In this document: positions 44,901 through 57,100 of the stretch, in pieces | Layout of the letters: each line of letters starts with the position of its first letter | Position numbering within the stretch: the first letter of the stretch is position 1 | DNA from: Nemertoderma westbladi | Lineage: Eukaryota; Xenacoelomorpha; Nemertodermatida; Nemertodermatidae | Direction: 5' to 3' | Length of the DNA stretch: 64,000 nt | Assembly (NCBI GenBank): GCA_032718475.1 | Contig: JAUCBJ010008747.1 | Span: 1-64,000, forward strand | The notes under the pieces: generated by a model | The model's database searches: none | The model's input: only the letters and a program-made list of their open reading frames with translations | Told to the model about the DNA's origin: nothing | Program-made: the position numbers and the translations under genes

Positions 44901-47900
44901 GTGACCGAAACCAATTCAGAAGAGCCTTCGCTGGTGCCGTGGTCCACGATTTATTCAACTGGCTGACAGTTCTTGTTTTATTCCCGGTGGAGGTTAGTAA
45001 ATATACAGAGTGGCCCTTTGGAATACAATGTCACGGGATAAATAACACTTTTTCAGGATAGAACCCTGCCCACAGCATTTTAGATGATTTTAATAAACCC
45101 TTTTAATCTACATTATTCTTGTATAACATTCGGAGTAGCAGTTTTTCCTGTGATTTTGGTTATTTCAGTAGGACCTTAATAATAGATTATCAATTGGAAT
45201 TATTGGTGTTAATGATTGAAATTATCCAATCAAAGCGTGTTCGAACATTATATACTGTATGTGAAATTGAAACTATATTCATTTTCAGTCTTTAAACTTA
45301 TTTCATAGAATGGCGCAAATTGACCACAAACGCCAAATGTGTGTTTAGTGGGTATGAAAAATAAATTTAATTTAAATCAATCAAGGGAAAGGAGCAGTTT
45401 ACAGTGGCGGTGTTTTCTAACCAAAAACAATAAACGAGACTTTATTTCCCTTACAGTGATTTGCACCACGTGCGGTCAATATGCGCCACTATCTCACCTA
45501 TTTATATTCTAAATAAGTTTAATATAGCGCTAATTCCCTCTTCCTTGTGTGTACACAACCTCAAAAATATTAATTTTTAGGTTGCTAGTAACTACCTATA
45601 CCATTTGAGTGGAGCCATTGTGGACAACCTGCAACTCACAACATCTGGTGGTGACGAAACCGTCCTACTGAAAGCCATTACAAAACCGTTCACTTCTCTC
45701 ATCATACAAATAAATTCAGAAGTTATAAATGAAATAGCTGAAGGTATTCCGGAGGCATTCAACCAGAGTTTGATAAAGAGAGAATGTGTAGTCGGAATGA
45801 TGAATGTCAATAAAACGGTTGATAATACAACATTTATCATTGAAGAACCATTTAAAGATAAATGTAAGATTTCCTTTATATTGAATGATTTGTGTTATAT
45901 CAAAAGGTATCAAAAGGAACTACTTACAACAGAAAGTTGGAGACATTTGAACAATTGAATAATAACTATTTCAGTGGTGGCAAAAAAATACGTTTTTTGT
46001 CAAGTGATATTATTTGGCGAGTGTAGCGAGACAATTAAGAACGCAAGACAAAAAATGTTGTTTGATGTTATGTACAATTTTAATTAATCGAAATTTTAAT
46101 TTTAAACTAAATAATCGATCGAAATCGATTTAAACCGCAGTTTTGCGGATAGATCTTTTTACGTAACACAAGCGAACACACAAAAACACAGCAGAAAACA
46201 CCCCCATACACACATAGGCGAACTCAGCAGTAATTAAAATCTGCACTAAAAATAGCGCACTGGGATAAGAACCGGCTGAATTCATAAAATTGTAAGAAGG
46301 CAATTACATTTTTTAATTAAATGACTGTATTCTATCCTTTAAAATAAATTACTCTTCGTTTATCTTGTAACCATGGAGAATTGTATTCCTACTGCTGTAC
46401 TGTACTGTCACACCGGTATAGGTGTATAGTCAGGTACCAGTATGGGTGGTGGGGCGAGCCACGAAGTTGGCGGAGCCTTAGCGAATTGACACTGTTAGGG
46501 GGTGGGTCAATTTATGCAAATAGTTGTCGTCGTCGTCGTCGTCGTCGTTGTCGTCGTCGTCGTCGTCGTTACGATTTTGACATGCTAATAACTTTGTCGG
46601 ATTTAAAGCTGCCAAGTTGAAAATTTGTAGGTATCAATATGAGCAAAAGTTGCGATTTTTGAGAGACTTTCAGACACCATCAGTGCAATGGTCTCCCGCT
46701 AGAGGGCCACATGTCTAAACATTAAATGCCCTCCCATTTCTTTGCTTTTAATCCGTTTAAGCTGAAACTTGGCAGATATGTATTAGACCATTAGCTGTGA
46801 CTTTCAAAGGAGGCGAATCCATCTGCAGTTCTCCAGTCTGCCGCTAGAGGGCCAAAGGTCTGAAAGTGAAATCGTTGTCGTCGTTACGATTTTGACATGC
46901 TAATAACTTTGTCGGATTTAAAGCTGCCAAGTTGAAAATTTGTAGGTATCAATATGAGCTAAAGTTGAGATTTTTGAGAGACTTTCAGACACCATCAGTG
47001 CAATGGTCTCCCGCTAGAGGGCCACATGTCTAAACATTAAATGCCCTCCCATTTCTTTGCTTTTAATCCGTTTAAGCTGAAACTTGGCAGATATGTATTA
47101 GACCATTAGCTGTGACTTTCAAAGGAGGCGAATCCATCTTCAGTTCTCCAGTCTGCCGCTAGAGGGCCAAATGTCTGAAAGTGAAATCGTTGTCGTCGTT
47201 ATGATATTGACATGCTTATAACTTTGTCGGATTTAAAGCTGCCAAGTTGAAAATTTGTTTTGTTGAAAATCAGTTCAACAGTCACCCGCTATAGGACTAC
47301 TTTATGCCTGAAAGTGAATAGATTCTCCCGTCTCATTGATTTTAATCAGTTTAAGCTGAATCTTGCCATATATTCTGGACCACATGCTGCGTCTTTGTGG
47401 GGGGGGGGGGGGGGGGGGGAGATTTAATCGGTCTGCCGCTATACGACGAAATTTCTGAAAGTGAGATCCGTCTCTCATTTCGTTATCCGTTATTCAAGAT
47501 GAAACTTGGCCGATGTACGTATGTACTATTCATCCATAGGCTGTGTCTTTGTGGGGCTGGAGACCCTAATCCATCTTCAGTTCTCACTATACCGCTAGAG
47601 TCAGAAATGTCTGAATAGAAATGAAAGAGGTAAAAAGTGATTAGGCGAAATCTGCTTAAAATTTGCTAATACAGTAATACTTTCGAATTAGTACTTAAAT
47701 TAAATTTAAGTCACGTGCTGCGCGAAGGCCCCATTTCGTGTATCTGGTAATATGTAATATCTGTAGGAGGCCTAGTGCAGTAGTGTACCGGTAGTAGAGT
47801 TGTTTACTACTGTACTACTCCATCCCATCATTCTTTGGCATTAAAACTGTTGGATACTCTGATTATAAGGGGGATTGTATCAACGAATACCAATCACGAA

Positions 47901-50900
47901 GAAAACCATGAATGGGGGCCGATTGTAATGAGTTTAATTTAGTTCCATAGTTAACGATTAGCGATCAAAGATCGGCCTAGGCCGGGGCCTCGGCCTCGGC
48001 CTACTGCCATATCACCTAGGAAATACAGATATCTTATATTGTAGCAAGTTGTAGACCAGACTTCTCATATATTTGTGCCCATTTTTTAAAATCTGCTTCA
48101 TCACACACTGTTGTTCATGGTTACATATTTGTTATTTTATGCTACTACGTACGCTTATTTGTTGTAATTACATAACGTTTTTATCAGTTTATTGCATCAT
48201 AAATTACAATAATTTTAAATTACTTACCGTTATACTGTATATTTAGTAAAGGTTTCGAAATGAGTATTCCGATCCGATGCTAGGTTACCTATTAGTGCTC
48301 CCGGAAGGGAACCTTGGTGATTTTCTCCCTTTAATTTTAATATTTTAATCTGTGTGTTTCCGATTTAAATTTTAATATTAATTGTGAAATAAATAAATAA
48401 ATAGACCTATCGGTTCCTGAGACAAACAGTCTCTCTCTAATGTTAAGGGTCTTCTTCTTCTGGTGGCTAATATTACCGTACTGCCACGCCGGTGCGGCTA
48501 TACCATATACCACCCATACCAGCATACCGGTACTCTGGTGTGACAGTATAGGAAGACAATTCTCCATGGTTACAAGATAACGAAAAGTAATTTTATTTTA
48601 GAGGTTGTAGAATACAGTCATTTAATTAAAAAATGTAATTTCATTCTTACAGTTTTATGAATTCAGCCGGTTCTTATCCCAGTGCGCTATTTTTTGGTCC
48701 TGATTTTAATTACTGCTGTGTTCGCCTATGTTCGGAGTGTATTCTAGTGTGTTCTTGTGTGTTCGCTTGTGTATGTTTTACTGTTTTATTGGTTTTCAGG
48801 TCACCATTTATTTGCTAATGTTTATTGGTCTGACAATGTTATTGGACTTGTAATGGTTGCTGTATCATTAGTCAGCCTTTGCGTCTGTCTTCTTCTCTTT
48901 GTGAAACTCTTGCAATCCATCTTCAAAGGCAGAGTCGCCGCCTTGGTAAAGAAATTCATCAACAACGACCTCCCAGGTAATTTATTGAAAATTATTGCAT
49001 CCTTATTTTGAATATTGACAGTAGAACAAAATCGCCTCCGCTTTGCAGGACATTGCTTTCGCCGTGAGGACCAGCCAGAGCTTGGCAGCCTCATGGAGTG
49101 AATAAGCATGGTGGACAGCCCATGACTTTCTTGAGACGCATCTTAAAGGACACTGGCCTTGAAGATGCGGATGATCTAGCAAATGTCATGGGTGATAGGG
49201 AGTTGTGGCGGCGCAATTTTGTCGACAAGCCGGCACAGCATTCTTAATTCATATGTAATATATATATGCAATGCAGCATGCCGATCGTAGTAGTAGTTAT
49301 TTGGAATGATTGATGCAGAGATACACAAATTCTAACTGGCACAAAAATAAACAGAAATAAAGATTAGATTCGAGAAACAAATAACTCATTTTTTTATTAT
49401 TTCAGGGCACTTTGCATTTCTCACTGGATATTTAGCCATTCTCTTCGGTATCGGAGCAACTATCCTGGTCCAAAGTAGTTCGGTGTTCACCTCAACATTG
49501 ACGCCATTAGTCGGCATTGGAGTAATATCAGTAGAAAGAGTATACCCACTCTCCTTGGGGTCTAATATCGGCACAACCTGCACAGCCATACTGGCAGCAT
49601 TGGCGAGTTCTAGCGATAAACTTAGTTTATCTCTCCGACTCGCATTCTGTCATTTGTTCTTCAACATCAGTGGTATTTTACTGTGGTACCCAGTGCCTTT
49701 TATGAGAAAAATACCAATAAGTCTAGCAAAAATATTAGGTAAGTACAACTATAAGCGATTAATTTGTGAGTGAAGGTGTCAGAGAACCATCTGCAATAAA
49801 TTCAATAAAATTTGCGCAGAAATGTACAATAGAATCGTCCCACTTTTTGTAGTGAAAGTTTTCACTATTTTTGCGATGTATGTCTGAGTCTGTGGCCAAT
49901 TTGAGACAAGTCATTTACAGACTAGTTTCGTAAATGCTCTTTAAATATCTAAATATCAATATATTATTAACAGGTCTCTATTATTTTACTAAGATGACAA
50001 TAATTCTGGGTGATACATGCTTTTGACTTAATTGGACTCCAATAATTTCATGGACATCCATTGACCTTCACACACGTATTAATGTATGATTGTTATGCCA
50101 TAGGTATAAGGCACTTTTGGAGACTAACCGTACCGTTGAATAACCATGCCCGGATTACACTTATCTATATATGCGCAACAACTTTACCCTTCTGCAATCG
50201 TGCACAAAACTTACCTTTATCAGATTGGGGCAACTAAAATCCATAAAATTCAACCCCTCACTGAAATATTAGTGGCAGCAGATGTTGCTAATTCAAACAT
50301 TTAGCAGCTTTGTGAACAACTTTTTTATTTTTGACTTTCATATTAAATTTTATAAATTCCCAATAAGTTTTTTTATTTAATTTCATAAATATAGCAATCT
50401 GTAAATATTTTAGTAATTTAAGAACTTTATGTTGATAAAAGGATTATTGTTGACAAATTTATTAATAATTATCATCATTGTGCATTCTCATGTGATAATT
50501 ATTATATTAATAAACGTTATTATTTTAGAAATTAATGTACAAGCATACAATATAATATACTTGATAATTTACCCTGAAAATATTTATTCTACTAGTTTTC
50601 GATCCAATATTTATTTTCCAGGAAATACTACAGCGCAGTATAGATGGTTTGGGATTCTATATATAATTATTATGTTTGGAGTGATACCTGGGGTTGTATT
50701 TGGTTTATCCTATGCCGGTTTATACTACATCTTGGGATTTGGTATCCCACTTCTATTACTGATGATTAACGTGGTGATAATTAACGTGCTACAGAGAAAA
50801 TGTCCCCATTGTCTACCACGGTTACTGAGGGACTGGGACTTTCTACCAGAAGTGTTACATTCACTGGAACCTCTAGACAGACTAGTTATCAGAGCTCAAC

Positions 50901-51064
50901 GTCTGTGCTCTTGTTGTCGTGTTAAGTATGTGAGACGTGCCTCCATGGCTGTAAGGAAAGCTTCAGTAACTTTAGCGGATAAATTAGGGATCTCGAAAGA
51001 CCCAACTTACGTTCGCGAACCTAGCGTATATTTTTCTATGCAATCGGTCAATAAATTGACATAA
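41987..51064 (+). CDS. slc34: Sodium/phosphate cotransporter, SLC34 (NaPi-II) family, 9 exons
   Basis: Coding exons, all GT/AG: 41987-41995, 42195-42375, 43166-43309, 43448-43579, 44811-44992, 45581-45863, 48800-48976, 49406-49738, 50622-51064. They total 1,884 nt (627 residues) with all phases consistent. The start sits in GCCATGG. The protein takes inorganic phosphate into the cell with sodium at the plasma membrane. Family hallmarks are DPWALPEL and GLPW before the first membrane segment, and the inverted-repeat QSSS motifs at residues 139-142 and 392-395. A large extracellular loop in exon 6 has N-x-S/T sites (NQS, NKT, NTT) and the paired cysteines (KREC; DKC across the exon 6/7 junction). 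AGAVVHD (196-202) has the Ala/Ala/Asp set that in vertebrate IIa/IIb marks electrogenic transport. The C-terminus is shorter than in mammals. AATAAA overlaps the stop. Confidence 0.95.
43846..43936 (+). repeat. Short tandem duplication in SLC34 intron 4
   Basis: GGAGTTACCGGTACTTAGAC through GGTGTTTGTAAACA is present twice in a row (about 45 bp each), differing at one or two bases. The rest of intron 4 (43580-44810) shows nothing else I can identify. Confidence 0.8.
46166..48772. mobile_element. 2.6 kb inverted-repeat element in SLC34 intron 6
   Basis: The left end ACACAAGCGAACACACAA at 46166 is mirrored by TTCTTGTGTGTTCGCTTGTGT ending at 48772. The arms run about 285 bp inward (to about 46450 and about 48508), sharing ATCCCAGTGCGC/GCGCACTGGGAT and AGTCATTTAATTAAA blocks in opposite orientation. 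No transposase frame is visible inside, so it is a non-autonomous DNA transposon candidate. Its right end is 27 bp from exon 7. Inside are a (GTC)n tract (46525-46570), a 315 bp tandem repeat and a G homopolymer (about 47398-47419). The stretch 47640-48500 has no other feature. Confidence 0.7.
46571..47300 (+). repeat. 315 bp tandem repeat (two full units and a partial third)
   Basis: Units start with ACGATTTTGACATGC at 46571 and 46886, and with a variant at 47201, giving an exact 315 bp spacing. Each contains CCGCTAGAGGGCCA blocks and ends in ATCGTTGTCGTCGTT. After 47201 the third unit diverges, with related blocks continuing to about 47640. The (GTC)n tract just before 46571 looks like an expansion of the unit's own GTCGTCGTT end. 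A related CTGCTAGAGGGTGAAATGTC occurs at about 2550. Confidence 0.9.
49023..49300 (+). repeat. 3' fragment of LINE in SLC34 intron 7
   Basis: This matches the minus-strand LINE at 36880-37150 in opposite orientation: AAATCGCCTCCGCTTTGCAG, then CTTAAAGGACACTGGCCTTG, then the GCAATGCAGCATGCCGATCG tail with GTA repeats. Small deletions break the frame. It is a dead, severely 5'-truncated insertion. Confidence 0.85.
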
Positions 51065-51344
51065 TTAGTGACTATCTGGAAATTACTATTATTATCTTGA
51101 ATAATTAATGCCTTAAGGAATTGTGTATTGCGAAATACTGTAGTTAAATTTAATATATTACTTTAATAGCATATATTGAATTACAATTAGTTTTGAAATT
51201 ATATTGAATTATGATTTGTTTAATTATTTACATATTTGATAATTTCAATGGTAGTTTACCACAGTGACCATGGTAACTACCAGCACTTCAATCGAAATAT
51301 TTATGATATTTATCCGAATTATTTAAAGCAAGAAATATCCCAAA

Positions 51345-54180
51345 CATATCTTATGACGTCATCTACAGTATATCTTATGGCGTCATCTACAGTATATCTT
51401 ATGGCGTCATCTACAGTATATCTTATGACGTCATCTACAGTATATCTTATGACGTCATCTACAGTATATCTTATGACGTCATCTACAGTATATCTTATGA
51501 CGTCATCTACAGTATATCTTATGACGTCATCTACAGTATATCTTATGACGTTATCTACAGTATATCTTATGGCGTCATCTACAGTATATCTTATGACGTC
51601 ATCTACAGTATATCTTATGACGTCATCTACAGTATATCTTATGACGTCATCTACAGTATATCTTATGACGTCATCTACAGTATATCTTATGACGTCATCT
51701 ACAGTATATCTTATGACGTTATCTACAGTATATCTTATGGCGTCATCTACAGTATATCTTATGACGTCATCTACAGTATATCTTATGACGTCATCTACAG
51801 TATATCTTATGACGTCATCTACAGTATATCTTATGACGTCATCTACAGTATATCTTATGACGTTATCTACAGTATATCTTATGACGTTATCTACAGTATA
51901 TCTTATGACGTTATCTACAGTATATCTTATGACGTCATCTACAGTATATCTTATGACGTTATCTACAGTATATCTTATGACGTCATCTACAGTATATCTT
52001 ATGACGTTATCTACAGTATATCTTATGACGTTATCTACAGTATATCTTATGACGTTATCTACAGTATATCTTATGGCGTCATCTACAGTATATCTTATGA
52101 CGTCATCTACAGTATATCTTATGACGTCATCTACAGTATATCTTATGACGTCATCTACAGTATATCTTATGACGTCATCTACAGTATATCTTATGACGTT
52201 ATCTACAGTATATCTTATGACGTCATCTACAGTATATCTTATGGCGTCATCTACAGTATATCTTATGACGTCATCTACAGTATATCTTATGACGTCATCT
52301 ACAGTATATCTTATGACGTCACCTACAGTATATATTATGACGTCATCTACAGTATATCTTATGACGTCATCTACAGTATATCTTATGGCGTCATCTACAG
52401 TATATCTTATGACGTCATCTACAGTATATCTTATGACGTCATCTACAGTATATCTTATGACGTTATCTACAGTATATCTTATGACGTTATCTACAGTATA
52501 TCTTATGACGTCATCTACAGTATATCTTATGGCGTCATCTACAGTATATCTTATGACGTCATCTACAGTATATCTTATGACGTCATCTACAGTATATCTT
52601 ATGACGTCATCTACAGTATATCTTATGACGTCATCTACAGTATATCTTATGACGTCATCTACAGTATATCTTATGACGTCATCTACAGTATATCTTATGA
52701 CGTCATCTACAGTATATCTTATGACGTCATCTCAGTATATCTTATGACGTCATCTACAGTATATCTTATGGCGTCATCTACAGTATATCTTATGACGTCA
52801 TCTACAGTATATCTTATGACGTCATCTACAGTATATCTTATGACGTCACCTACAGTATATATTATGACGTCATCTACAGTATATCTTATGACGTCATCTA
52901 CAGTATATCTTATGGCGTCATCTACAGTATATCTTATGACGTCATCTACAGTATATCTTATGACGTCATCTACAGTATATCTTATGACGTCATCTACAGT
53001 ATATCTTATGACGTCATATACAGTATATCTTATGACGTAATCTACAGTATATCTTTATGACGTCATCTACAGTATATATTATGACGTCATCTACAGTATA
53101 TCTTATGACGTCATCTACAGTATATCTTATGACGTCATCTATATATATATATCTTATGAATTCATCTACATCTTATGACGTCATCTACAGTATCTCTTAT
53201 GACGTCATCTATATCTATCTTATGATGTCATCTATATATATATATTTATATCTTATGACGTCATCTACATCTATATCTTATGACGTCATCTACAGTATAT
53301 CTTATGACGTCACCTACAGTATATATTATGACGTCATCTACAGTATATCTTGTGACGTCATATACAGTATATCTTATGTCGTCATCTACAGTATATCTTA
53401 TGACGTCATCTACAGTATATCTTATGACGTCATCTACAGTATATCTTATGACGTCATCTACAGTATATCTTATGACGTCATCTACAGTATATCTTATGAC
53501 GTCATCTACAGTATATCTTATGACGTCATCTACAGTATATCTTATGACGTCATCTACAGTATATCTTATGACGTCATCTATATCTATATCTTATGATGTC
53601 ATCTATATCTATATCTTATGACGTCATCTATATCTATATCTTATGACGTCATCGATATCTATATCTTGTGACGTCATCTATATCTATATCTTATGACGTC
53701 ATCTATATCTATATCTTACGACGTCATCTACAGTATATCTTATGACGTCATCTATATCTATATCTTATGAATTCATCTATTTCTTATGACGACATCTATA
53801 TCTATATCTTATGACGTCTTCTACAGTATATCTTATGACGTCATCTATATCTATATCTTATGATGTGATCTATATCTATATCTATATCTTATGACGTCAT
53901 CTATATCTATATCTTATGACGTCATCTATATCTATATCTTATGATGTGATCTATATCTATATCTATATCTTATGACGTCATCTATATCTATATCTTATGA
54001 CGTCATCTACAGTATATCTTATGACGTCATCTATATCTATATCTTATGATATCATCTACAGTATATCTATATCTTATGACGTCATCTATATCTATATCTT
54101 ATGACGTCATCTATATCTACATCTTATGACGTCATCTATATCTATATCTTATGAATTCATCTATATCTTATGACGTCATA
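51345..54180 (+). repeat. 24 bp satellite carrying the CRE palindrome TGACGTCA
   Basis: The unit is TATGACGTCATCTACAG plus TATATCT, 24 bp, repeated about 95 times to about 53600. Degenerate, interspersed versions with TATATCTATATCT spacers continue to 54180. Most units contain the full 8 bp palindrome TGACGTCA; common variants are TGACGTTA and GGCGTCA. The open frames through it (Met-Thr-Ser-Ser-Thr-Val-Tyr-Leu) are artefacts of the 24 bp period. It starts about 280 bp downstream of the SLC34 stop. Confidence 0.95.
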
Positions 54181-54186
54181 TATATC

Positions 54187-57100
54187 TCGCTTTTAGTGGA
54201 TGAGTTCTAAAGAATCGCTTTTAGTGGGTGAGTTCTAAAGAATCGCTTTTATGGGTGAGTTCTAAAGAATCGTTTTTCGTGGGTGAGTTCTAAAGAATCG
54301 CTTTTAGTGGGTGAGTTCTAAAGAATCATTTTTAGTGGGTGAGTTCTAAAGAAATCACAGTTAGTGGGTGAGTTCTAAAGAATCGTTTTTAGTGGGTGAG
54401 TTCTAAAGAAATCGATTTTAGTGGGTGAGTTCTAAAGAATCGCTTTTAGTGGGTGAGTTCTAAATAATCCTTCTTAGTGGGTGAGTTCTAAAGAATCGTT
54501 TTTAGTGGGTGAGTTCTAAAGAATCGTTTTTAGTGGGTGAGTTCTAAAGAATCGCTTTTAGTGGGTGAGTTCTAAAGAATCGCTTTTAGTGGGTGAGTTC
54601 TAAAGAGTCGTTTTTAGTGGGTGAGTTCTAAAGAATCGGTTTTAGTGGGTGAGTTCTAAAGAATCGCTTTTAGTGGGTGAGTTCTAAAGAATCGCTTTTA
54701 GTGGGTGAGTTCTAAAGAATCGCTTTTAGTGGGAGAGTTCTAAAGAATCGCTTTTAGTGGGTGAGTTCTAAAGAATCGCTTTTCGCGGGTGAGATCTCAA
54801 GAATCGCTTTTATGGGTGAGTTCTAAAGAATCGTTTTTAGTGGGTGAGTTCTAAAGAATCGTTTTTAGTGGGTGAGTTCTAAAGAATCGCTTTTAGTGGG
54901 TGAGTTCTAAAGAATCGCTTTTAGTGGGTGAGTTCTAAAGAATCGCTTTTAGTGGGAGAGTTCTAAAGAATCGCTTTTAGTGGGTGAGTTCTAAAGAATC
55001 GCTTTTAGTGGGTAAGTTCTAAAGCATCGCTTTTAGTGGGTGAGTTCTAAAGAATCGCTTTTAGTGGGTGAGTTCTAAAGAATCGCTTTTAGTGGGTGAG
55101 TTCAAAAGAATCGTTTTTAGTGGGTGAATTCTAAAAAATCGTTTTTAGTGGGTGAGTTCTAAAGAAATCGATTTTAGTGGGTGAGTTCTAAAGAATCGCT
55201 TTTAGTGGGTGAGTTCTAAAGAATCGTTTTTAGTGGGTGAGTTCTAAAGAATTGTTTTTAGTGGGTGAGTTCTAAAGAATCGCTTTTAGTGGGTGAGTTG
55301 TAAAGAATCGCTTTTAGTGGGTGAGTTCTAAAGAATCGCTTTTAGTGGGTGAGTTCTAAAGAATCGCTTTTAGTGGGTGAGTTCTAAAGAATCGCTTTTA
55401 GTGGGTGAGTTCTAAAGAATCGCTTTTAGTGGGTGAGTTCTAAAGAATCGCTTTTAGTGGGTGAGTTCTAAAGAATCGCTTCTAGTGGGTGAGTTCTAAA
55501 GAATCGTTTTTAGTGGGTGAGTTCTAATGAATCGCTTTTAGTGGGTGAGTTCTAGAGAATCGCTTTTAGTGGGTGAGTTCTAAAGAATCGCTTTTATGGG
55601 TGAGTTCTAAATAATCGTTTTTAATGGGTGAGTTCTAAAGAATCGCTTTTAGTGGGTGAGTTCTAAAGAATCGCTTTTAGTGGGTGAGTTCTAATGAATC
55701 GCTTTTAGTGGGTGAGTTCTAGAGAATCGCTTTTACGGGTGAGTTCTAAAGAATCGCTTTTAGTGGGTGAGTTCTAGAGAATCGCTTTTACGGGTGAGTT
55801 CTAAAGAATCGCTTTTAGTGGGTGAGTTCTAAAGAATCGTTTTTAGTGGGTGAGTTCTAAAGAATCGCTTTTAGTGGGTGAGTTCTAATGAATCGCTTTT
55901 AGTGGGTGAGTTCTAGAGAATCGCTTTTACGGGTGAGTTCTAAAGAATCGCTTTTACGGGTGAGTTCTAAAGAATCGTTTTTAGTGGGTGAGTTCTAAAG
56001 AATCGTTTTTAGTGGGTGAGTTCTAATGAATCGCTTTTAGTGGGTGAGTTCTAGAGAATCGCTTTTAGTGGGTGAGTTCTAAAGAATCGCTTTTATGGGT
56101 GAGTTCTAAATAATCGTTTTTAGTGGGTGAGTTCTAAAGAATCGCTTTTAGTGGGTGAGTTCTAGAGAATCGCTTTTAGTGGGTGAGTTCTAAAGAATCG
56201 CTTTTACGGGTGAGTTCTAAAGAATCGCTTTTAGTGGGTGAGTTCTAAAGAATCGCTTTTAGTGGGTGAGTTCTAATGAATCGCTTTTAGTGGGTGAGTT
56301 CTAGAGAATCGCTTTTAGTGGGTGAGTTCTAAAGAATCGCTTTTATGGGTGAGTTCTAAATAATCGTTTTTAGTGGGTGAGTTCTAAAGAATCGCTTTTA
56401 GTGGGTGAGTTCTAAAGAATCGCTTTTAGTGGGTGAGTTCTAATGAATCGCTTTTAGTGGGTGAGTTCTAGAGAATCGCTTTTACGGGTGAGTTCTAAAG
56501 AATCGCTTTTAGTGGGTGAGTTCTAGAGAATCGCTTTTACGGGTGAGTTCTAAAGAATCGCTTTTAGTGGGTGAGTTCTAAAGAATCGTTTTTAGTGGGT
56601 GAGTTCTAAAGAATCGCTTTTAGTGGGTGAGTTCTAATGAATCGCTTTTAGTGGGTGAGTTCTAGAGAATCGCTTTTACGGGTGAGTTCTAAAGAATCGC
56701 TTTTACGGGTGAGTTCTAAAGAATCGTTTTTAGTGGGTGAGTTCTAAAGAATCGTTTTTAGTGGGTGAGTTCTAATGAATCGCTTTTAGTGGGTGAGTTC
56801 TAGAGAATCGCTTTTAGTGGGTGAGTTCTAAAGAATCGCTTTTATGGGTGAGTTCTAAATAATCGTTTTTAGTGGGTGAGTTCTAAAGAATCGCTTTTAG
56901 TGGGTGAGTTCTAAAGAATCGCTTTTACGGGTGAGTTCTAAAGAATCGCTTTTAGTGGGTGAGTTCTAAAGAATCGCTTTTAGTGGGTGAGTTCTAATGA
57001 ATCGCTTTTAGTGGGTGAGTTCTAGAGAATCGCTTTTAGTGGGTGAGTTCTAAAGAATCGCTTTTATGGGTGAGTTCTAAAGAATCGTTTTTAGTGGGTG

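Noticed and set aside
51236-53621. Frames encoding Met-Thr-Ser-Ser-Thr-Val-Tyr-Leu repeats
   Set aside because: The 24 bp period is a multiple of three, so the satellite is open by chance. No signal peptide or gene structure is present.
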